A stretch of DNA of 64,000 bases from Pseudomonas fluvialis (GCF_002234375.1 NZ_NMQV01000027.1:1-64000); one strand, 5' to 3'; shown: positions 29,860-42,720, counted from the stretch's first letter. A program made the numbers and translations. Notes: generated from the sequence alone by a model not told the origin.

Positions 29860-32013
29860 TCAGAATTTCCCGTAGTAGCCTTCTTTCAAGGCGTCATAAA
29901 GGTTGGCGGCGGTATGGGTTTCACCGTCATATTCGATTTCGTCGCCGCCTTTGGCCTCGATCACCGAGCCATCCTCCAGCTTGAAACGGTAAGTGGTGTT
30001 GGCCAGGTCCTGCTCCTTGACCAGTACGCCCTGGAAGGCCTCCGGATTGAAACGGAAGGTAGTGCAGCCCTTGAGCCCCTTGCGCCAGGCATAACGGTAG
30101 ATGTCCTTGAAATCCTCATAGGGATAATCGGTCGGCACGTTGGCAGTCTTCGAGATGGAAGAATCCACCCACTTCTGGGCAGCGGCCTGCACGTCAACGT
30201 GCTGCATCGGACTCACGTCATCCGCAGCGATGAAATAGTCCGGCAGGTTGCGCGTAGCTTCATCCATGCTCGGCAGTGCATCGGCATTGATCAGCTGCCG
30301 ATAGGCCAGCAGCTCGAAGCTGAACACATCGACCTTTTCCTTGGACTTCTTGCCTTCGCGAATCACATTGCGGAAGTAATGGTGAGCAAAGCTCGGCTCG
30401 ATGCCGTTGGAGGCATTGTTGGCCAGCGACAGGGAAATGGTCCCGGTCGGCGCGATCGAGCTGTGATGGGTAAAGCGCCCCCCCTTCTCGGCCAGCGCCT
30501 GAGCCAGCTCCGGCTCCACCGCCGCCACCTGCTGCATGTAGCGGCTATAGCGTGCCCACAGCAGGCGCCCCTTGATCGTATCGCCGGCCTGGTAGCCATC
30601 CGCAGCCATTTCCGGGCGACGCGCCAGCATCGCCTCGGTCACCGTGAAGTCCTCATCCATGATCGGTGCCGGGCCTTTTTCTTCAGCCAACTGCAACGCG
30701 CTACGCCAGCCCTGCAAGGCCATTTCACGCGAAACCTGCTCGGTGAACTCCAGCGACGCCGCATCGCCGTACTTCATACGCAGCATGGTCATGGCCGAGC
30801 CAAGCCCCAGGAAGCCCATGCCGTGACGGCGCTTGCGGTAAATCTCCTCACGCTGCTCAGGCAGCGGCAGACCGTTGATCTCCACCACGTTGTCGAGCAT
30901 GCGGGTAAAGATATCCACGACCTTGCGGTACTCGTCCCAATCGAAACGTGCCTTGTCGGTAAACGGATCGCGTACGAACAGGGTCAGGTTCACCGAACCC
31001 AGCAGACAGGCACCATGCGGCGGCAACGGCTGCTCGCCACAGGGATTGGTGGCGCGAATTTCCTCGCAGAACCAGTTGTTGTTCATCTCATTGACACGAT
31101 CGATGAGAATGAAGCCCGGCTCGGCAAAGTCATAGGTCGAGGACATGATCATGTCCCAGATACGCCGTGCCTTCAGGGTACGGAAGATGCGACAGGCCAC
31201 CAGGCCATCGGCGCGGCTGATATAACGCTCGCGGGTCGACCACTCACGCCAGATCACCTGACTGGGATCATTGACATCAATACCGTCGACCTGTGCCTCT
31301 TCGGGCGTCAGCGGGAAGGCCAGCGGCCAATCGGCATCATCCTCGACCGCCTGCATGAAGCCTTCGGTGATCAGCAGCGACAGGTTGAACTGGCGCAGAC
31401 GACCGCCCTCACGCTTGGCGCGGATGAAGTCCATGACATCCGGATGACCGACATCGAAGGTCGCCATCTGAGCGCCGCGTCGCCCACCGGCCGAAGAGAC
31501 GGTAAAGCACATCTTGTCGTAGATATCCATGAACGACAGCGGACCGGAGGTATAGGCACCGGCACCAGACACGTAGGCACCACGCGGACGCAGGGTGGAG
31601 AACTCATAGCCGATACCACAACCAGCCTTGAGGGTCAGGCCCGCCTCGTGCAACTTGGCCAGGATGTCGTCCATGGAATCGCCGATGGTCGCCGACACCG
31701 TACAGTTGATAGTCGAGGTAGCAGGCTTGTGCTCCAGCGCGCCGGCGTTGGAGGTAATACGCCCGGCGGGAATGGCACCATGGCGCAACGCCCAGAGGAA
31801 CTGCTCGTACCAGTGCTGACGAACCTTCTTGTCCTCAACCTCGGCCAGGGCACGCGCCACACGCTGATAGGTCGCATCGACCGTACTGTCGATCGGCTGG
31901 CCATCCTTGGTTTTCAGGCGGTATTTCTTGTCCCAGATATCCTCGGATGCAGACTGCATCGGAATTTCGCAGACACCTTCGCGCAAGCGCTGCACCTTGG
32001 CTGACTGAGTCAT
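29860..32013 (-). CDS. nrdJa: Class II (adenosylcobalamin-dependent) ribonucleotide reductase, catalytic subunit NrdJa
   Basis: The enzyme reduces ribonucleotides to deoxyribonucleotides with or without oxygen, using adenosylcobalamin as radical generator. The ATG at 32013 (MTQSAKVQRLREG, AGGAGAG upstream) gives 717 residues. Catalytic-barrel motifs are visible: TSTINCTVSATIGDSMDD with the first active-site Cys, SAGGRRGAQMATFD, ATNPCGEQPLPPHGACLLGSVNL with the radical-site Cys, and APTGTISLSLANNASNGIEP. The C-terminal tail domain is provided by NrdJb. Two NrdR-box-like sites overlap its promoter. Confidence 0.94.
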   Translation of the reverse strand: MTQSAKVQRLREGVCEIPMQSASEDIWDKKYRLKTKDGQPIDSTVDATYQRVARALAEVEDKKVRQHWYEQFLWALRHGAIPAGRITSNAGALEHKPATSTINCTVSATIGDSMDDILAKLHEAGLTLKAGCGIGYEFSTLRPRGAYVSGAGAYTSGPLSFMDIYDKMCFTVSSAGGRRGAQMATFDVGHPDVMDFIRAKREGGRLRQFNLSLLITEGFMQAVEDDADWPLAFPLTPEEAQVDGIDVNDPSQVIWREWSTRERYISRADGLVACRIFRTLKARRIWDMIMSSTYDFAEPGFILIDRVNEMNNNWFCEEIRATNPCGEQPLPPHGACLLGSVNLTLFVRDPFTDKARFDWDEYRKVVDIFTRMLDNVVEINGLPLPEQREEIYRKRRHGMGFLGLGSAMTMLRMKYGDAASLEFTEQVSREMALQGWRSALQLAEEKGPAPIMDEDFTVTEAMLARRPEMAADGYQAGDTIKGRLLWARYSRYMQQVAAVEPELAQALAEKGGRFTHHSSIAPTGTISLSLANNASNGIEPSFAHHYFRNVIREGKKSKEKVDVFSFELLAYRQLINADALPSMDEATRNLPDYFIAADDVSPMQHVDVQAAAQKWVDSSISKTANVPTDYPYEDFKDIYRYAWRKGLKGCTTFRFNPEAFQGVLVKEQDLANTTYRFKLEDGSVIEAKGGDEIEYDGETHTAANLYDALKEGYYGKF

Positions 32014-32120
32014 CTTTCTCTCCTGATCGATGCGACCATTGTGTTTGTTGTTCACTACCGAGCAGCGCGCAACAGGGCTAAAAGCCGCGTATCGCGCGGC
32101 ATTGAGCGCTGAACGGCAAA

Positions 32121-32175
32121 ATACTAGATGTTGTGAGATGGCGGGCATCCTATGCCTGCATATGGTGACTTTCAA
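32121..32175 (-). promoter_or_regulatory. nrdJ promoter with two NrdR-box-like operators
   Basis: On the minus strand -35 TTGAAA (32170-32175) and -10 TAGGAT (32147-32152) are separated by 17 bases. Box 1, TCACAACATCTAGTAT (32121-32136), matches 12 of 16 positions of the NrdR consensus as I remember it (acaCwAtATaTwGtgt), including the strongly conserved core. Box 2 (plus strand TGCCTGCATATGGTGA, 32153-32168) matches 9 of 16 and fills the promoter spacer. The box starts are 32 bases apart, about three helical turns, the usual spacing for paired NrdR boxes. NrdR is the ATP/dATP-sensing repressor of ribonucleotide reductase genes. Confidence 0.65.
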
Positions 32176-32720
32176 GACTTTACAACGACGCTTTTTACTG
32201 CATGCAGAACTACAAACCCAGCTGCACGACACAGTTCACAAGGCCGCATGCCACTCGTCGGCTACGCATGGATCACTGGCAAATGCCAGCACTTTTCTGT
32301 AACATGCGCGCCCTTGGCTAAAAGCCAGCTTCATGTTTGCCCTAGCAATACGATGTGCGGCAACGCAATTCAGGCGTCCGGCGCTCCTGTCGGACGAGAC
32401 CACTACTTCTCGGTGGTTTCGCGTTGCCTACAGTTATGTACCTGATTTCTGCTTCATCAGCCCCGCCGGCCCGAGTGCGCCTGCGGCGAATGGCGAGGCA
32501 GGTTTTGTCGTGCCCGCAGGGCTTGTTTTTATTTCCGCACTTGGCGTACAGTGACCTCACTGTGTTTGCATGGGTCGCTGTTGAATCGTGACCTGGTGCA
32601 GTAGATCCTCCCGATCCGCTACATCCCGCTCGACTTCTCTTACTCTCTGCAACCAGTCCCAGCCTTTCCGCATATCCCCGGAGAGGGCTGTCATCAACTC
32701 TAGTTTCAAGGAAATAAGAC
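32176..32720. other. Intergenic region between nrdJa and the cold-shock gene
   Basis: This 545-base stretch contains no convincing coding region. On the plus strand a plausible promoter for the cold-shock gene is TTGTTT (32523-32528), 18 bases, TACAGT (32547-32552). It would leave a 5' leader of about 160 bases, typical of cold-shock mRNAs. Two hairpins are seen further left: CGTCCG/CGGACG (32375-32396) and a GACCAC/GTGGTT stem near 32399-32420. They could belong to a small RNA, but nothing else supports one. Confidence 0.4.
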
Positions 32721-32933
32721 ATGTCGAATCGTCAAACCGGTACCGTCAAGTGGTTCAACGACGAGAAGGGCTTTGGTTTCATCACTCCCGAGAGCGGCCC
32801 GGATCTGTTCGTACACTTCCGCGCTATCGAAGGTAACGGCTTCAAGAGCCTGAAAGAAGGCCAGAAGGTTTCCTTCGAAGCCGTACAAGGTCAGAAAGGC
32901 ATGCAGGCTGACAAGGTCCAGATCCTGGGCTAA
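32721..32933 (+). CDS. Cold-shock domain protein (CspA family)
   Basis: The 70-residue protein is a single cold-shock (OB-fold) domain that binds single-stranded RNA or DNA. The RNP1 motif KGFGFITPE and RNP2 motif LFVHFRAI are intact, with [20 protein letters not shown] at the N-terminus. Note HFRAI in place of the commoner HFSAI. A long leader upstream and a strong terminator just downstream indicate a monocistronic message. The family member (CspA, CspD and so on) cannot be assigned by sequence alone. Confidence 0.95.
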   Translation: MSNRQTGTVKWFNDEKGFGFITPESGPDLFVHFRAIEGNGFKSLKEGQKVSFEAVQGQKGMQADKVQILG

Positions 32934-32944
32934 GCCGCTGTCTG

Positions 32945-32978
32945 AAAAACCCCTGATGGCGACATCAGGGGTTTTTTT
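32945..32978 (+). terminator. Rho-independent terminator of the cold-shock gene
   Basis: A 13-base-pair stem (AAAACCCCTGATG / CATCAGGGGTTTT) with loop GCGA is followed by T7. It ends 11-45 bases beyond the cold-shock stop codon and precedes the RDD-protein start. Confidence 0.95.
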
Positions 32979-33030
32979 ATGCCCGCTGCCTTTTACAATC
33001 CGCGCACCAGCAACCCCAGCGACCCTTCTC

Positions 33031-33528
33031 ATGCCCAAGCATATGCTCCGCCCTCCCGGGCAATACCCCCGCGCCAGCCTGGCTCGCCGCCTGGCCGCCT
33101 GTTTCTATGACTTCCTGCTCAGCGTGGCACTGATGATGGTGATTACCCTTGTCTACCAGCAGGCCGTATTACGCTTGGTTTATGGCAGCGAACAACTATT
33201 GGCCATGTCACAAGCCGGCGCCCTGGATCGCGACCCCCTGCTGGCCAGCCTGGTGTTACTCGGACTCTTCGCCTTCTACGCCAAATTCTGGACACACAAT
33301 GGCCAGACTCTGGGCATGCAGGCCTGGGGTTTGCGCATCCAGAATACCGACGGCACAGCTATTGATTTGTGGCAGGCACTGCTGCGCTTCATTGTTGCGA
33401 TCGGCTCATGGCTATTTGCCGGCCTGGGCTTCCTCTGGATGCTTTGGGACAAGCAGGGGCGCACATGGCATGACGCCTACTCGGAGAGCATCGTGGTACA
33501 GCTCCCCAAGGATGCCCACAAGAAGTAA
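33031..33528 (+). CDS. RDD-family membrane protein
   Basis: From ATG 33031 the protein has 165 residues. The RDD signature is present as RASLARRLAACFYDFLL at about residues 13-29 (Arg of the motif and Asp of YDF), followed by three hydrophobic spans (about 24-45, 70-87 and 122-145) and the conserved WTHNGQTLGMQAWGLRI and GRTWHDAYS segments. The family is inner-membrane and of unknown or variable function (some members are ion transporters). It converges on lptG, separated by nine bases. An alternative start is the ATG at 33043. Confidence 0.88.
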   Translation: MPKHMLRPPGQYPRASLARRLAACFYDFLLSVALMMVITLVYQQAVLRLVYGSEQLLAMSQAGALDRDPLLASLVLLGLFAFYAKFWTHNGQTLGMQAWGLRIQNTDGTAIDLWQALLRFIVAIGSWLFAGLGFLWMLWDKQGRTWHDAYSESIVVQLPKDAHKK

Positions 33529-33537
33529 TCCGGCGCG

Positions 33538-34591
33538 CTAGCCGGCGCGCCGCAACAACCAGAAGCCAGCCAGGGCGCAAGCCCCTGCCGGAATCAACAC
33601 CGCCAGCAGCGGCGAGAAACCGAACACCAGACTGGCCGGCCCCAGCAGATCCTGGCTGATTCGCACCACGAAGCCGATCACCACCCCGGTGAACACCCGC
33701 TGACCGAGCGTCACCGAGCGCAACGGGCCAAAGATGAAGGAAATAGCCATCAACACCAGCGCGGCAGTCACCAGCGGCTGCAGCACCTTGACCCAGAACG
33801 CCAGCCAGTAGCGACCGTTATTCAGCCCCTGCTCTGCCAGGTAGTGGGTGTATTGCCACAGCCCTGTGATCGACAGGCTTTCCGGCTCCATGATCACCGT
33901 CGACAACAGCTCAGGCTTGAGCTGCACCGCCCAGGGCAAGGTGATATCCGTCACCACCTCGGTACGCCCCTCACGGAAGAAGGTGCTCTGCACATCCTCC
34001 AGCAGCCAGTGATCACCCTGGAAAGTAGCTCGCCGGGCAAAGCTGGAAAACTGAATGCGCCGCGCGTCATCGAATTGATAACGTGTCACGCCATACAACA
34101 CGCCATTGGGCTGCACGGCATTGATATGCACGAATTCATCGCCCTGACGATGCCACAACCCGCGCTTGGCACTTTGTGCATCACCACCACCCTGAGCCAT
34201 GGAACGCTGCGACTGGGCGATATTCTCACTCCACGGCGCCAGGTACTCGCCCAGCAGGATGCCCGCCAACATCAACACCAATAAAGGCTTCATCACGGCC
34301 CAGACAATACGCCCGATGGACACCCCGGCCGCACGCATGATGGTTAGTTCACTGTTGCTGGCCAGGCTACCCAGGCCGATCAGGCTGCCAATCAACGCGG
34401 CCATCGGCAGCATTTCATAGGCACGCCGCGGTGCCGTCAGCATGACATAGCTGAGCGCCTCACCAAGGCCATACTTTCCTTGCACATCCCCCAGCTCATC
34501 GATGAAGGCAAACAGCAGCGCCAGGCCGAGAATAATGCCCAGCACCGCGAGGATGCTGAAAAACACCTGCGTACCGATATAGCGATCCAGC

Positions 34592-34599
<8 letters not shown>
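33538..34599 (-). CDS. lptG: LPS export ABC transporter permease LptG
   Basis: LptG with LptF forms the inner-membrane permease that extracts lipopolysaccharide for transport across the envelope by LptB2FGC-A-DE. The 353 residues show six spans, three at each end, flanking a periplasmic beta-jellyroll. The N-terminus is MVKLDRYIGTQVFFSILAVLG; GLGSLASNSELTIMRAAGVS is the coupling-helix region. It overlaps lptF by eight bases. Confidence 0.96.
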
Positions 34600-37417
<2,818 letters not shown>

Positions 37418-37418
<1 letters not shown>

Positions 37419-37861
37419 TGGACAGCTCCGTGCAGCTGACGCCACCGCGCGTCGAGTTCTACGTGCTGGGCAGTGCTGCTGCGCAGGATCGCCTGCGCGC
37501 GGCCTGCCAACTGGCGGGCAAGGGCTGGCGCGCCGGCCTGCCGGTATTCATTCGCTGCACGGATGACGCGCAACTGACCAGCCTCGATGAACTGCTCTGG
37601 CATTTTCGCGGTGAAGCCTTCATTCCGCACAACCGCCACGCCGACAATCCGACGGCTCCAGTAGTGCTGGGACTTGAAGAAACACCGGAAGCCCGCCAGG
37701 GCCTGCTGATCAACCTGCACAGCCAGCTCTGCCAGCACCTGCAAGGCTTCAGCCGGATCATCGAGATCGTCAGCCAGGAGCCACAACAACTGGCCGCCTG
37801 CCGGGAGAATTTCCGTCTTTACCGGCAGAAAGGCTATGATCCGCGCCGAGTCGAACTCTGA
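37418..37861 (+). CDS. holC: DNA polymerase III chi subunit
   Basis: The chi subunit connects the clamp loader, through psi, with SSB. The 147-residue protein has the family features RVEFYVLGSAAAQDRLRAAC, GEAFIPHNRHADN and a C-terminal RQKGYDPRRVEL. Its ATG shares its A with the pepA stop. A short unknown gene and then valS follow in the same direction. Confidence 0.94.
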
Positions 37862-37869
37862 CCTGCGCC

Positions 37870-38208
37870 ATGGACACCCTCAAACCCGCCCCTGCCCCCA
37901 GCCAACTGCTCCACGATCTGGAATCGATCCGCGCTCTGCTCGACGAACCCCAGGCCGATGCCGAGCCACCGCTGCTCACCGAAAGCATCACGCTGGACAG
38001 CATTCCGCTGCTCTCTGAGATCGTGGCGCCACCGCCCGCGCCCGTACCGCCTACCGCGCCACGCATTGACCTGGATAGCGAGCTGCGGGCCGCCGCACAA
38101 CTGATCCTGCAGGACGTGCTGGACGACTTTGCTCCACAGATCGAAGCAGAACTGCGTCGTCGCCTGCAGGCGCGCCTGGAGCGCCTGCTGCGCGAACAGC
38201 AGCGCTAA
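37870..38208 (+). CDS. Conserved hypothetical protein between holC and valS
   Basis: A 112-residue protein starts eight bases after holC. The N-terminal 70 residues are acidic and proline-rich (LDEPQADAEPPLLTESITL, APPPAPVPPTAPR) and probably disordered. The C-terminal 40 residues form an Arg/Glu-rich amphipathic helix (ELRAAAQLILQDVLDDF, EAELRRRLQARLERLLRE). I recall a gene of this kind in the same place in other pseudomonads, but I know no function. Position suggests co-expression with holC. Confidence 0.8.
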   Translation: MDTLKPAPAPSQLLHDLESIRALLDEPQADAEPPLLTESITLDSIPLLSEIVAPPPAPVPPTAPRIDLDSELRAAAQLILQDVLDDFAPQIEAELRRRLQARLERLLREQQR

Positions 38209-38292
38209 GCTGCGCGTGGCTGGCCGGGTATCAGCCCCTGCCGTTATACTTGCCGGCTTTCCCATTAGCCGTCCCTAAGGGTCCCGCCGCGC

Positions 38293-41124
38293 ATGGACAA
38301 GACCTACCAGCCCCACGCCATCGAAACCGCCCTGTACCAGAACTGGGAAGCGAACAACTACTTCGCCCCGCAAGGTTCCGGCGAGCCCTACACCATCATG
38401 ATCCCGCCGCCGAACGTCACCGGCAGCCTGCACATGGGCCACGGCTTCAACAACTCGATCATGGACTGCCTGGTGCGCTTCCGCCGCATGCAGGGCCGCA
38501 ACACCCTGTGGCAGCCGGGCACCGACCACGCGGGCATCGCCACGCAGATGGTGGTCGAGCGCCAGCTGGCCGCCGAGGGCATCGGCCGTCATGATCTGGG
38601 CCGCGAGAAGTTCCTGGAGAAGGTCTGGGAATGGAAGGAGCAGTCCGGTGGCACCATCACCCGGCAGATCCGTCGCCTGGGCAGCTCGGTGGACTGGTCG
38701 CGCGAGCGTTTCACCATGGACGAAGGCCTGTCCGAGGCTGTTAAAGAAGCCTTCGTGCGCCTGCACCAGGACGGCCTGATCTACCGCGGCAAGCGTCTGG
38801 TCAACTGGGACACCAAGTTCCACACCGCCATCTCCGACCTCGAAGTGGAAAACCACGACGAGAAGGGCCACCTGTGGAACCTGCGCTACCCGCTGGCCGA
38901 CGGCAAGAAGACCGCCGAGGGCCTGGACTACCTGATCGTCGCCACCACCCGCCCGGAAACCATGCTCGGCGACTCCGCCGTGGCCGTGCACCCGGAAGAC
39001 GAGCGCTACAAGGCGCTGATCGGCAGCTACATCGAACTGCCGCTGGTGGGCCGGCGCATCCCGATTATCGCCGACGACTACTGCGACCCCGAGTTCGGCA
39101 CCGGCTGCGTGAAGATCACCCCGGCCCACGACTTCAACGACTATGAAGTCGGCAAGCGCCACAACCTGCCGCTGATCAACATCTTCGACAAGGACGCCAA
39201 GGTTCTCGCCAAGGCCCAGGTGTTCAACATCGACGGCAGCGTCAATGCCGAGATCGACGGCAGCCTGCCAGCCGAATACGCCGGCCTCGACCGTTTCGTC
39301 GCGCGCAAGCAGATCGTCGCCGCCTTCGAGGCCGCCGGTCTGCTGGAGAAGATCGAAGACCACGCGCTGAAAGTGCCGAAGGGCGACCGTTCCGGCACCG
39401 TGATCGAGCCGTGGCTGACCGACCAGTGGTACGTCTCCACCAAGCCGCTGGCCGAGAAGGCCATCGCCGTGGTCGAGAGCGGCGAGATCCAGTTCGTGCC
39501 CAAGCAGTACGAGAACATGTACTTCAGCTGGATGCGCGACATCCAGGACTGGTGCATCAGCCGTCAGCTGTGGTGGGGCCACCGCATCCCGGCCTGGTAT
39601 GACGAGGCCGGCAACGTCTACGTCGGCCGCGACGAGGCGGAAGTGCGCGCCAAGCACAACCTGGGTGACATCGCCCTGCGCCAGGACGAAGACGTACTGG
39701 ACACCTGGTTCAGCTCGGGCCTGTGGACCTTCTCCACCCTCGGCTGGCCGCAGCAGACCGACTTCCTCAAGACTTTCCACCCCACGGATGTTCTTGTAAC
39801 GGGCTTCGATATCATCTTCTTCTGGGTCGCCCGGATGATCATGCTGTCCACCCACCTGACCGGGCAGATCCCGTTCAAGACCGTGTACGTGCACGGTCTG
39901 GTGCGCGACGGTCAGGGCCAGAAGATGTCCAAGTCCAAGGGCAACGTGCTCGACCCGCTGGACATCGTCGACGGCATCGACCTCGAAGCCCTGGTGGCCA
40001 AGCGCACCAGCGGCATGATGCAGCCCAAGCTGGCCGAGAAGATCGCCAAGCAGACCCGCGCCGAGTTCCCCGAAGGCATCGCCGCCTACGGCACCGACGC
40101 CCTGCGCTTCACCAACCTGGCGCTGGCTTCCACCGGTCGTGACATCAAGTTCGACATGGGCCGCGTCGAGGGCTACCGCAACTTCTGCAACAAGCTGTGG
40201 AACGCCGCCAACTTCGTCATCGAGAACACCGACAACCAGGACACCGGCATCAACGGTGAGGCCGTCGACCTGTCGCCGGTCGACCGCTGGATCATCTCCG
40301 CCCTGCAGCGCTGCGAGCAGGACGTCACCCGCCACCTCGACGCCTTCCGCTTCGACATGGCTGCCCAGGCCCTCTACGAGTTCATCTGGGACGAGTACTG
40401 CGCCTGGTACCTGGAGCTGGTCAAGCCGGTATTGTGGGACGAAAACGCGCCGATCGAGCGCCAGCGCGGCACCCGCCGCACCCTGGTGCGCGTGCTGGAA
40501 GTGATCCTGCGCCTGGCCCACCCGTTCATGCCCTTCATCACCGAAGAAATCTGGCAGCGCATCAAGCCCCAGGCTGGCGTCAGCGGCGAGACCATCATGC
40601 TGCAGGCCTGGCCGGTGGCCAACGAGAGCCGCATCGACGCCGCTGCCGAAGGCGACATCGAGTGGGTCAAGCAGCTGATGCTTGGCGTACGGCAGATCCG
40701 TGGCGAGATGAAGATCTCCATGGCCAAGCGCATCGACATCATCGTGCAGAACGCCAATACCGAAGACCTGCGCCGCCTGGCCGACTTCGAGCCGCTGCTC
40801 AGCAAGCTGGCCAAGCTGGAATCGGTACGCGTACTGGCCGCTGGCGAGGAAGCGCCGATGTCCGCCACCGCCCTGGTCGGCGAGATGCAGGTACTGGTGC
40901 CGATGGCCGGGCTGATCGACAAAGCCGCCGAGCTGGCGCGCCTGGACAAGGAAATCCAGCGCCTGCAGGGCGAAGTGCAGCGCGTCGGCGGCAAGCTCGC
41001 TAATGAAGGCTTCGTCGCCAAGGCGCCGGCCGAGGTACTCGACAAGGAGCGCGCCAAGCTGGCCGAGGCCGAAGCGGCGCTGGCCAAACTGGTCGAGCAG
41101 CGCGAGAAGATCGCCAATCTGTAA
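38293..41124 (+). CDS. valS: Valyl-tRNA synthetase
   Basis: ValS charges tRNA-Val and edits threonine. The 943-residue class I synthetase shows the HIGH-equivalent in [15 protein letters not shown] (about residues 36-50), the CP1 editing domain with [16 protein letters not shown], the KMSKS loop as [13 protein letters not shown] (about residue 542), and a C-terminal coiled coil ([24 protein letters not shown]). It has a GC-rich codon bias like its neighbours. Confidence 0.98.
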   Translation: MDKTYQPHAIETALYQNWEANNYFAPQGSGEPYTIMIPPPNVTGSLHMGHGFNNSIMDCLVRFRRMQGRNTLWQPGTDHAGIATQMVVERQLAAEGIGRHDLGREKFLEKVWEWKEQSGGTITRQIRRLGSSVDWSRERFTMDEGLSEAVKEAFVRLHQDGLIYRGKRLVNWDTKFHTAISDLEVENHDEKGHLWNLRYPLADGKKTAEGLDYLIVATTRPETMLGDSAVAVHPEDERYKALIGSYIELPLVGRRIPIIADDYCDPEFGTGCVKITPAHDFNDYEVGKRHNLPLINIFDKDAKVLAKAQVFNIDGSVNAEIDGSLPAEYAGLDRFVARKQIVAAFEAAGLLEKIEDHALKVPKGDRSGTVIEPWLTDQWYVSTKPLAEKAIAVVESGEIQFVPKQYENMYFSWMRDIQDWCISRQLWWGHRIPAWYDEAGNVYVGRDEAEVRAKHNLGDIALRQDEDVLDTWFSSGLWTFSTLGWPQQTDFLKTFHPTDVLVTGFDIIFFWVARMIMLSTHLTGQIPFKTVYVHGLVRDGQGQKMSKSKGNVLDPLDIVDGIDLEALVAKRTSGMMQPKLAEKIAKQTRAEFPEGIAAYGTDALRFTNLALASTGRDIKFDMGRVEGYRNFCNKLWNAANFVIENTDNQDTGINGEAVDLSPVDRWIISALQRCEQDVTRHLDAFRFDMAAQALYEFIWDEYCAWYLELVKPVLWDENAPIERQRGTRRTLVRVLEVILRLAHPFMPFITEEIWQRIKPQAGVSGETIMLQAWPVANESRIDAAAEGDIEWVKQLMLGVRQIRGEMKISMAKRIDIIVQNANTEDLRRLADFEPLLSKLAKLESVRVLAAGEEAPMSATALVGEMQVLVPMAGLIDKAAELARLDKEIQRLQGEVQRVGGKLANEGFVAKAPAEVLDKERAKLAEAEAALAKLVEQREKIANL

Positions 41125-41128
41125 GGCC

Positions 41129-41161
41129 CTGCCCGCTCCGCCCAACAGGCGGGGCGGGCAG
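41129..41161 (+). terminator. Strong GC hairpin after valS without T-tract
   Basis: A 14-base-pair stem (CTGCCCGCTCCGCC on the left, one T-G pair) with a five-base loop CAACA starts five bases after the valS stop. No T run follows, so it is not a classical intrinsic terminator. It may protect the valS mRNA 3' end. Confidence 0.6.
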
Positions 41162-41337
41162 TTCCTGCGCGCCCCTGAGGGTTGGCTGCCCCTGCGACTT
41201 TCTGGCCTCTTTCCTGAAAAAACCGTCTGTGATCAAGGCAAGTCGTCAATCCTTTTTGCATCCTGCGCGGCCATGGGACATCCTCAACGAATTCTTTTCA
41301 AAACGTTTCGATAACCAACCTTTGGAGCAACCTGCCT

Positions 41338-42693
41338 ATGTTTGCCTATGCCCTGATGGCAACGGTATTCATCATCGGATACCTGTGCATAGCCCTTGAG
41401 CATCCACTCAAGATCGACAAGGCCGCCTCGGCCATCCTGACCGCGGTGCTGTGCTGGACCGTACTGGTGCTGGGTGCCGACAGCATCCTGCCGGAGCTGG
41501 CCAGTAGCGGTAGCCACGGTATTTCTAGCGAACTGCGCCATCACCTGGGCGAAGTTTCGGAAATCCTGTTCTTCCTGCTCGGCGCGATGACCATCGTCGA
41601 ACTGATCGATGCCCATGAAGGCTTCAAGGTGATCACCGACCGCATTCGCACCAGCAAGCGCGTGCAACTGCTGTGGATGGTCGGCTTCATCACCTTCTTC
41701 CTGTCGGCCGCCCTGGACAACCTGACCACCACCATCGTCATGGTTTCCCTGCTGCGCAAACTGATCAAGGACCAGCACGAGCGCTGGTTCTATGCCGGCA
41801 TCGTGGTCATCGCCGCCAACGCGGGCGGTGCCTGGTCGCCGATCGGTGATGTGACCACCACCATGCTGTGGATCGGCCATCAGATCACCGCCTCGGGCAT
41901 CATCGTGCAGCTGATCATCCCCAGCATCGTTTGCCTGCTGGTGCCGCTGCTGGTGCTGAGCTTCACCCTCAAGGGCGAATTCGAGCGTCCGGACAACGGC
42001 CACGACGAAGAGCACCAGGACCCGACCACGCCGTTCGAACGCAACCTGGTGTTTATCCTCGGCATCAGCGCCCTGCTGTTTGTACCGGTATTCAAGACCC
42101 TCACTGGCCTGCCCCCCTACATGGGCATCTTCCTTGGCCTCGGGGTGCTCTGGGTAGTCACCGAAATCATGCACGGCAGCAAAAATGATGAAGACAAGCA
42201 TCCGCTGTCCGTAGTCGGCGTGCTGACCCGCGTAGACACCCCCAGCGTGCTGTTCTTCCTCGGCATCCTGCTGGCGGTCTCCAGCCTGGCTACCGCCGGC
42301 CACCTGACCCAGGTTGCCACCGCGCTGAAGGACGCCTTCGGCAACATCTACGCCATCAATATCGCCATCGGCCTGCTGTCCTCGGTAGTCGATAACGTAC
42401 CGCTGGTTGCCGGCGCCATGAAAATGTATCCGCTGGTCACCCCCGAAGCCCTGGCAGCCGCCAGCGACACCGAGTGGCTGCAGCACTTCGTGGTCAATGG
42501 CCAGTTCTGGGAGCTGTTGGCCTACTGTGCCGGCACTGGCGGTAGCTGCCTGATCATCGGCTCGGCCGCCGGTGTAGCGGCCATGGGCATGGAGAAGATC
42601 AACTTCATCTGGTACCTCAAGCGCATCAGCGGCCTGGCTCTACTCGGCTACCTGGCCGGTGCGGCTACCTATATGGCCATGTTCGCGCTATAA
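41338..42693 (+). CDS. nhaD: Na+/H+ antiporter NhaD
   Basis: NhaD exchanges internal sodium for external protons in the inner membrane. The 451-residue protein has about 12 hydrophobic spans. It carries the ion-transporter family features FLSAALDNLTTTIVMVSLLR (about residue 120-140), ANAGGAWSPIGDVTTTMLW (about 160-180), and the C-terminal GLLSSVVDNVPLVAGAM and AGTGGSCLIIGSAAGVAAMGM. It has 213 bases of upstream space and its own downstream hairpin, so it is probably monocistronic. Confidence 0.93.
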   Translation: MFAYALMATVFIIGYLCIALEHPLKIDKAASAILTAVLCWTVLVLGADSILPELASSGSHGISSELRHHLGEVSEILFFLLGAMTIVELIDAHEGFKVITDRIRTSKRVQLLWMVGFITFFLSAALDNLTTTIVMVSLLRKLIKDQHERWFYAGIVVIAANAGGAWSPIGDVTTTMLWIGHQITASGIIVQLIIPSIVCLLVPLLVLSFTLKGEFERPDNGHDEEHQDPTTPFERNLVFILGISALLFVPVFKTLTGLPPYMGIFLGLGVLWVVTEIMHGSKNDEDKHPLSVVGVLTRVDTPSVLFFLGILLAVSSLATAGHLTQVATALKDAFGNIYAINIAIGLLSSVVDNVPLVAGAMKMYPLVTPEALAAASDTEWLQHFVVNGQFWELLAYCAGTGGSCLIIGSAAGVAAMGMEKINFIWYLKRISGLALLGYLAGAATYMAMFAL

Positions 42694-42720
42694 CCTGCCC
42701 CACCCGGCTCACGCCACTCA

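Noticed and set aside
29839..32004. A 721-codon open frame antisense to nrdJa
   Set aside because: No start context, motif or domain; the opposite strand encodes an intact class II reductase with its catalytic cysteines.
32014..32120. Possible adenosylcobalamin riboswitch ahead of the B12-dependent reductase
   Set aside because: I looked for the B12-box and the paired arms of this riboswitch and found none; the leader is only about 130 bases. NrdR-type control explains the region better.
32342..32722. A 126-codon minus-strand open frame in the nrdJa-cold-shock gap
   Set aside because: It overlaps the cold-shock leader and start, is rich in Arg/Ser/Gly without any domain, and lacks a ribosome-binding site.
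38275..41145. A 956-codon open frame antisense to valS
   Set aside because: It mirrors valS codon by codon, has low-complexity His/Asp/Val-rich composition and no recognisable motif, while valS has HIGH, KMSKS and the full family length. It is a product of high GC at third positions.
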